A stretch of 8,996 nt of DNA, taken from positions 1 to 8,996 of the forward strand of contig JAKAQB010000109.1 in the NCBI GenBank assembly GCA_021811865.1, written 5' to 3'. The stretch's first letter is position 1; each line of letters begins with the position of its first letter. Origin of the DNA: Actinomycetes bacterium. Its GTDB lineage: Bacteria; Actinomycetota; Acidimicrobiia; Acidimicrobiales; Palsa-688. This document shows positions 4,913 to 8,996 of the stretch, in pieces. The position numbers were made by a program, and so were the translations under genes. The notes beneath the pieces were generated by a model. The model was not told where the DNA came from. It did not search any database and saw only the letters and a list, made by a program, of their open reading frames with translations.

Positions 4913-6310
4913 ATGCACTTCTGCCATCGAGTCCATGGAATCCAGATGCGGACGCACCGCAGGACACCGTCGGAGACGGGTGGCCGCCCCCGGGGGTCGT
5001 CGAGAGCCCGGGGCGGCCGCTCGGCCTGGGCCCGGGGCCTGCCCGCCGTGGTGGTAGCGAGCTCGCTCGCCCTGGCGGCGTGCGGCAGCTCGTCGCCGGC
5101 TTCGTCTGCGTCGTCGACGAAGACGATCGTCCTCTGGCACAACGGCTCGTTCGCCGCCACCACGACCAAGCTCCTCACCCAGGCCTTCGAGAAGTCCCAC
5201 CCCGGTGTGAAGTTCGACCTCGTGGCGCAGCCGAGCGGCGACTACTTCGCAGCGCTGCAGGCGGCGCTCATCTCCGGGAAAGGCCCCGATCTCGTCAACC
5301 TCTGGCCCGCCCAGTACATGACGCGCTTCGAGAGCCGGCTCGTCAACCTGGACCCGTACATCTCGACGTCGCTGCTCGCCAAGGTCTCGGGTGAGAGCTA
5401 CTTCGCGAAGAACGGGAGCCTGTCGAGCGGCACCTACGCCGTGCCCTTCGAGAACCAGTTCTACAACGGCTTCTACAACAAGAGCCTCTTCGCCAAGGCC
5501 AACATCTCGAGCCTGCCACGGACCTGGTCCGAGCTGACGGCCGACTGCGGCAAGCTGAAGGCGGCCGGGGCCATCCCGATCGTCTACGGCGCCCAGAGCG
5601 GTTCGGGCGAGTTCAACCCGGTCTATGAGTGGAGCTACCTGCTGGCCGGCGTCTACCCGCTCTCGTCCTGGAACGGCCTGCTGAACGGCCACATCTCCTA
5701 CGCCTCGAGCGCCATCGTCAACCAGCTCTCGAAGTGGCACTCCCTCGCGACGTCGGGCTGCATCAACTCGAACGCCCTCACGAACAAGGTGGCGGCCAAC
5801 GAGTTCACGGGCGGCAAGGCGGCCATGATCTTCAAGGGCAGTTGGGACGCCGGGTCCTTCTTCCAGGCGATGGGCTCCAAGGTGGGCGTGATGGTGCCGC
5901 CCTACAGCAGCTCGCCCATGTCGGGCATCATCGAGGAGACCGGCGAGGGCTACGGCGTCCCCGTCTCGGCGACTCACAAGACGACGGCCATCCAGTTCCT
6001 CAAGTTCATCTTGAGCCCCCAGGGTCAGCGCATCATCGCCAAGTCGGGGCAGGCACCCGTCCTGCCGGGCTACAGCGCCACCAACCCGCTGCAGCAGAGC
6101 CTGCTCTCCATGGCCAACTCGTCGAGCTTCCACGTCTACCCGATGTTCGACAACCTGATGCAGGCGCCCGTCGAGAGCGTGGCGGCCCGCCTGCTCGACC
6201 AGGTGCTCGTCGGCCAGATCAGCCCGAGGCAGGCTGCGACCGAGATCGCCGGGGCAGAGTCGAACCTGTCCTCGAGCGCCCGGGCCGTGAACTACCACCT
6301 TGGCGGGTGA
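4913..6310 (+). CDS. ABC transporter solute-binding lipoprotein, carbohydrate type (family 1)
   Basis: This 465-residue extracellular binding protein captures a sugar or sugar acid and delivers it to the two permeases encoded next. The N-terminus is an Arg-rich stretch followed by a hydrophobic segment (about 43-56) and the lipobox LAAC, making C57 the lipidated residue. A Ser/Ala-rich linker follows, and the mature domain starts near residue 70 (KTIVLWHNG). Family features include an early helix with AFEKSHPGVKFDLV, the KGPDLVNLW segment, FTGGKAAMIFKGSW (298-311), and a C-terminal SPQGQRIIAKSG segment. The n-region before the hydrophobic stretch is unusually long: 42 residues from the first ATG, or 31 if the ATG at 4946 is used. 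It starts 10 nt after the dehydratase stop. Ligand identity cannot be read from sequence; the dehydratase neighbour favours a sugar acid or its parent sugar. Confidence 0.93.
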   Translation: MHFCHRVHGIQMRTHRRTPSETGGRPRGSSRARGGRSAWARGLPAVVVASSLALAACGSSSPASSASSTKTIVLWHNGSFAATTTKLLTQAFEKSHPGVKFDLVAQPSGDYFAALQAALISGKGPDLVNLWPAQYMTRFESRLVNLDPYISTSLLAKVSGESYFAKNGSLSSGTYAVPFENQFYNGFYNKSLFAKANISSLPRTWSELTADCGKLKAAGAIPIVYGAQSGSGEFNPVYEWSYLLAGVYPLSSWNGLLNGHISYASSAIVNQLSKWHSLATSGCINSNALTNKVAANEFTGGKAAMIFKGSWDAGSFFQAMGSKVGVMVPPYSSSPMSGIIEETGEGYGVPVSATHKTTAIQFLKFILSPQGQRIIAKSGQAPVLPGYSATNPLQQSLLSMANSSSFHVYPMFDNLMQAPVESVAARLLDQVLVGQISPRQAATEIAGAESNLSSSARAVNYHLGG

Positions 6311-6344
6311 TTCCCTGGGCGAGCTCTCGTCACCTTCCTCGAGC

Positions 6345-7280
6345 ATGGGGAGGGTGGCGAGGGCTCGCACCCTCCGATCTCGAGAGAGCGCCCGGGCGGA
6401 GGACCTCGACCGCGGCAGGCGGAGGACCGGCCTGCTGCTCGCCCTTCCGGCCGCCGTCCTCGTCGGCGGCCTGGTGGTCTTCCCGATCGCCGAGGCGACC
6501 TACTACAGCTTCACCTCATGGAACGGTGAGACGGCCCACTTCGTCGGCCTCAGCTCCTACAGCCAGCTCCTCTTTCACACGACCGCCATCCGCCAGATCT
6601 TCCAGAACAACCTCTCGGTCGTGCTCTCCATACCGGCCGGGCTCTTCTTCGCCCTCACGGCTGCGTTCTTGACCTCGCTCAGAGTCCCGGGCTGGCGGCC
6701 CTTTCGCTTCGTCGTCTTCCTGCCCGTCGCCCTCTCGTGGGTCGTCATCGGCATCGTGTTCAGCAACTTCCTCACTCCCGGCCAGGGCATCGACTCGCTC
6801 CTCAGCGGCATCGGGCTGCACAGCCTCGCCCTCGACTGGCTCGGCAGCACGCACACCGCCCTCCCCGCCCTCCTGGCGACGTTCAACTGGGCGCTGTTCG
6901 GCATCAACACGGTCATCTTCATGACCGGCCTCGCTTCCATCCCGCCCGAGGTCGTGGAGGCGGCCCGGGTCGACGGAGCCGGCTTCTTCAAGATCCTGCG
7001 CCACATCGTCATGCCGCTGCTCGGGCGCTTTGTCCGCCTCGCCTTCCTCGTCACGATGATCTCCGGCTTCTCGGGGATGTTCGGCCTCATCTACGTCATG
7101 ACCGCCGGCGGGCCGGGCTTTTCCACCACCACCCTCGAGTTCCAGATCTACCAGTCCGCTTTCACCCTCGGGAACTTCGGCCAGGCCGCCGCCCTCGGCA
7201 TCTTCCTCCTCCTCATCATGCTGGCGGTGACGTTCGTCATCAACATGATCGGCCGGCGAAAGGCAGCAGACCTGTGGTGA
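6345..7280 (+). CDS. ABC sugar transporter permease, MalF-like
   Basis: This 311-residue inner-membrane permease belongs to the MalF/UgpA type. Six membrane segments are visible at about 29-51, 89-111, 121-143, 173-197, 229-253 and 281-303. The cytoplasmic coupling (EAA) loop lies at 205-225 and begins EAARVDGAGFFKIL, which contacts the ATPase. It follows the binding-protein gene and overlaps the second permease gene by four bases. The ATG at 6345 is chosen. An in-frame TTG at 6300 would give 326 residues and overlap the binding-protein gene by 11 nt. Neither has a clear ribosome site, so the first 15 residues are uncertain. The N-terminal tail before the first membrane segment is charged and cytoplasmic. 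Confidence 0.92.
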   Translation: MGRVARARTLRSRESARAEDLDRGRRRTGLLLALPAAVLVGGLVVFPIAEATYYSFTSWNGETAHFVGLSSYSQLLFHTTAIRQIFQNNLSVVLSIPAGLFFALTAAFLTSLRVPGWRPFRFVVFLPVALSWVVIGIVFSNFLTPGQGIDSLLSGIGLHSLALDWLGSTHTALPALLATFNWALFGINTVIFMTGLASIPPEVVEAARVDGAGFFKILRHIVMPLLGRFVRLAFLVTMISGFSGMFGLIYVMTAGGPGFSTTTLEFQIYQSAFTLGNFGQAAALGIFLLLIMLAVTFVINMIGRRKAADLW

Positions 7281-8134
7281 CCGCGACCCTGCCAGACGTC
7301 CTCGAGCACAAGGGCGGGGCGGCCGGGCCCGGACGGGCGAGGTCGTCGCTCGCCGGGCGCCACCTCGTGGCGTCGATCACCCTGCTCGTCATCGGGGTGG
7401 CTCTCCTCTACCCGCTCATCGACGTCGTGATCGCGTCGTTTCGAACCCAGGGGACCGGGCCGTTCACGCTCCAGTACTGGCGGGCCGTCTTCCAGCAGAT
7501 ACCGGTCTGGCATCAGCTCGGGATGTCGGCTCTCGTGACCGGGTGCTCGGTTGCCGGCGTGCTCGTCGTCTCGGTTCCCGCCGGATACGCCTACGCCAAG
7601 CTGTCGTTCCGGGGGGCCAAGATCGTCTTCGCCGTCACCATCGCCTGCATGATGATCCCGGTCGAGTCGATGATCATCCCGGAGTACTCGAACCTCGCCA
7701 AGGTCGGGCTCGTCGGGAGCGTCCTCGGCACGGTGCTCGTCTTCATCGGGCTCGGCATACCGCTCTCGGTCTTCTTGATGGCGAGCTACTTCAACAGCCT
7801 GCCGGATGCCCTCGTCGAGTCCGGTCTCGTGGACGGCGCCGGGCACCTTCGCATCTTCCTCTCGGTCATGCTCCCGCTCGCCATCCCGGCGATCGTGACG
7901 ATCGGCGTGCTCGAGTTCCTCGCCGTCTGGAACGACCTTCTCATCGCCCTTTTGTTCCTGCCGATCCAGTCGCAGACGATCGCAGTGGGCCTGGCGGCCC
8001 TGCAGGGCAACCACATACTCAACACCTACGTGCTCGTGGCCGGCTCCGTGCTGAGCGCCATCCCGCCGATGATCGTCTACATGCTGTTCCAGCGTCACCT
8101 GGTGGCCGGCCTCACGATGGGCGTGCACCGGTGA
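7277..8134 (+). CDS. ABC sugar transporter permease, MalG-like
   Basis: This 285-residue second permease of the importer is of MalG/UgpE type and forms the channel heterodimer with the preceding protein. Membrane segments lie at about 30-54, 84-107, 114-133, 147-169, 201-222 and 250-271. The EAA loop is at 181-200 (ESGLVDGAGHLRIF) and reads ESG where EAA is usual. It starts with a tandem GTG GTG; the second, at 7277, gives the common four-base GTGA overlap with the upstream stop, while the first (7274) would add one residue and has a better-spaced AAAGG upstream. A much longer open frame extending upstream to 6737 is out-of-frame reading through the first permease and is not protein. No ATP-binding subunit follows, so a shared ATPase of the MsiK kind encoded elsewhere is likely. 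Confidence 0.93.
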   Translation: MTATLPDVLEHKGGAAGPGRARSSLAGRHLVASITLLVIGVALLYPLIDVVIASFRTQGTGPFTLQYWRAVFQQIPVWHQLGMSALVTGCSVAGVLVVSVPAGYAYAKLSFRGAKIVFAVTIACMMIPVESMIIPEYSNLAKVGLVGSVLGTVLVFIGLGIPLSVFLMASYFNSLPDALVESGLVDGAGHLRIFLSVMLPLAIPAIVTIGVLEFLAVWNDLLIALLFLPIQSQTIAVGLAALQGNHILNTYVLVAGSVLSAIPPMIVYMLFQRHLVAGLTMGVHR

Positions 8135-8178
8135 GCCGGCCCGAGGGGCGGAGCCACCTTCGCCCGGTACCGAGATGA

Positions 8179-8184
8179 GAGGAG
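8179..8184 (+). promoter_or_regulatory. Ribosome binding site for the GNAT gene
   Basis: The purine-rich run GAGGAG, with AGGAG at 8180-8184 seven bases before the ATG at 8192, favours this ATG over the GTG directly in front of it. The 57-nt gap between the permease and GNAT genes holds nothing else convincing, so the GNAT gene may be expressed with the operon. Confidence 0.6.
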
Positions 8185-8191
8185 AGAGGTG

Positions 8192-8719
8192 ATGGTCGAT
8201 CTTCCGCAGCTCTTCATGCGCCTGCCGAGGCTGGCGCCCGCCTGGCCCGACGGGGCCGGGAGCGAGCTCGCCGGACCGGAGGACGCCGCCGCCGTGGCGG
8301 CGCTCATCTCGGCGGCCTTCGACGAGGACTGGGACGCCGAACGGGCCGCCCGGGAGCTCGGGCCCGACGAGGGCGTCGACGCCAGCTACGTCGTCCGGCA
8401 GGACGGCGGCGTCGTGGCGGTCGCCTCGGCCCGGCACATGTCCTCCTACCCTGACGCCGGCTACCTCCACTACGTGGCTGCCGACTCCTCACGGGCCGGG
8501 CGCGGGCTCGGCACGGTCGTCACGGCCGCCGTGCTGCAGCACTTCGCCGACGAGGGCCTCTCTGCCGTCGTGCTCGAGACCGACGACTTCCGGCTGCCGG
8601 CGATCCGTACCTACCTGAAGCTCGGCTTCGTGCCCGAGTACCGCCACGTGGACGACCAGGCGCGCTGGTCGAAGATCATCCCGCTCGTCCTCGGCCCGAG
8701 CCGGCGGGCCGATGGCTGA
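8192..8719 (+). CDS. GNAT-family N-acetyltransferase
   Basis: This 175-residue cytosolic protein has one GNAT domain, which transfers an acyl group from acyl-CoA to an amine. The acetyl-CoA binding motif A is LHYVAADSSRAGRGLGTVV (about 92-110), with the pyrophosphate loop RAGRGLG at 101-107. Motif B follows as VVLETDDFRLPAIRTYLKLG (126-145), ending in the typical GF at 145-146. It has some likeness to the C-terminal domain of mycothiol synthase, but it is a single-domain protein and that is not a functional claim. The first 25 residues precede the fold. It is 57 nt after the permease gene and overlaps the following M20 gene by eight bases, so those two are probably co-translated. The substrate is unknown. 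Pairing with an amidohydrolase raises the possibility of acylation and deacylation of one amine. Confidence 0.9.
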   Translation: MVDLPQLFMRLPRLAPAWPDGAGSELAGPEDAAAVAALISAAFDEDWDAERAARELGPDEGVDASYVVRQDGGVVAVASARHMSSYPDAGYLHYVAADSSRAGRGLGTVVTAAVLQHFADEGLSAVVLETDDFRLPAIRTYLKLGFVPEYRHVDDQARWSKIIPLVLGPSRRADG

Positions 8720-8996
8720 GTCGCCCGCCCAGCTCGCACGGCGCGTGGCCGGAGCCGTCTCCGAGCGCCGGGTGATGGAGGAGACCTACCGCTTCATCTC
8801 CGTTCCGAGCCCGACCGGGGCGGAGGCCGAGTTCGCCCATGTCTACGCAGGGGTGCTCGACGACCTCGGTCTCGAGGTCCGTCTCGACGAGGAGTTCCCC
8901 TCCAGCCCGAGCGTGGTGGCGCGCCTCGAGGGCAGCGGCGGCGGCCCCACCCTGCAGCTCGACGGTCACACCGACACGGTCCCGGTCAGCCACGAC
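8712..8996 (+). CDS. M20-family metallopeptidase/deacylase, 5' part only
   Basis: The window ends inside this gene after 95 codons. The protein opens MAESPAQLARRVAGAV and contains FISVPSPTGAEAEFA, the usual N-terminal substrate-domain entry of ArgE/DapE/CPG2-type enzymes. It then has the metal-binding motif LDGHTDTVP near the end, with the histidine as zinc ligand and the following aspartate (HxD) as its partner. Family members hydrolyse amide bonds in N-acyl amino acids, succinyl-diaminopimelate or dipeptides using one or two zinc ions. The ATG at 8712 overlaps the GNAT stop by eight bases and has no strong ribosome site, suggesting coupling. Which subfamily it belongs to cannot be told without the rest. 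Confidence 0.88.
   Translation, partial: MAESPAQLARRVAGAVSERRVMEETYRFISVPSPTGAEAEFAHVYAGVLDDLGLEVRLDEEFPSSPSVVARLEGSGGGPTLQLDGHTDTVPVSHD

Noticed and set aside
2944..5178. A 744-codon open frame on the minus strand opposite the dehydratase and binding-protein genes
   Set aside because: It is antisense to genes with clear family motifs, and its translation is low-complexity Arg/Gly/Asp/His with no recognisable domain. Such long antisense frames are expected at this GC content.
4730..6370. A 546-codon minus-strand open frame opposite the binding-protein gene
   Set aside because: Shadow of the plus-strand gene, no domain motifs, and an implausible composition.
8146..8165. Possible hairpin GGGCG-N10-CGCCC between the permease and GNAT genes
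   Set aside because: Only five base pairs with a ten-base loop and no T-run; too weak to call a terminator or attenuator.
7148..8470. A 440-codon minus-strand open frame opposite the second permease and GNAT genes
   Set aside because: It is rich in Asp, Arg, His and Glu as the antisense of membrane-segment codons; no supporting motif or ribosome site.
1..8996. CRISPR array, tRNA, rRNA, insertion sequence or phage attachment site
   Set aside because: No spaced direct repeats, RNA-gene signatures, transposase-like frames or terminal inverted repeats were seen.

Overview
The window is a very GC-rich (roughly 70% by eye), densely coding bacterial segment. Most junctions between genes are overlaps or gaps of a few bases, and several genes start with GTG or TTG. 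A MalF/MalG-like sugar importer without its own ATPase, an IclR regulator and the codon bias suggest a high-GC actinobacterium or a deep-branching relative. The species cannot be named from this window.

Layout: positions 1-196 hold no gene I can support. Reading leftward from a divergent control region are an IclR-family regulator (2058-1195) and a zinc-dependent medium-chain alcohol/polyol dehydrogenase (1198-197), coupled by a 4-nt GTGA overlap. The control region (2059-2237) is the only AT-rich stretch. It carries a good TTGACA-18-TAGTGT promoter for the rightward operon, a weaker overlapping leftward promoter candidate, and two mirror-image copies of a 20-nt palindromic element. One copy lies over the iclR start and the other just downstream of the rightward transcription start.

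Reading rightward: a cysteine-free U32-like TIM-barrel protein (2238-3185), an IlvD/Edd-family sugar-acid-type dehydratase (3175-4902, with all Fe-S, Mg and catalytic residues), a lipoprotein solute-binding protein (4913-6310), two ABC sugar permeases (6345-7280 and 7277-8134), a GNAT acetyltransferase (8192-8719), and the start of an M20-family metallopeptidase/deacylase (8712 to the window end).

Taken together this looks like a substrate-induced catabolic locus. The lipoprotein and permeases import a sugar or sugar acid, probably with an ATPase encoded elsewhere. The Zn-dehydrogenase may oxidise the substrate, and the IlvD/Edd enzyme dehydrates an aldonate-type sugar acid to a 2-keto-3-deoxy acid. 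The U32-like protein has an unknown but translationally coupled role. The IclR protein probably controls both divergent operons. No aldolase or kinase to finish the pathway is inside the window. The trailing GNAT and M20 genes hint at an N-acyl substrate or may be a separate unit. The most distinctive points are the Cys-less U32-like protein paired with a dehydratase and the paired operators 147 bp apart, about 14 helical turns.
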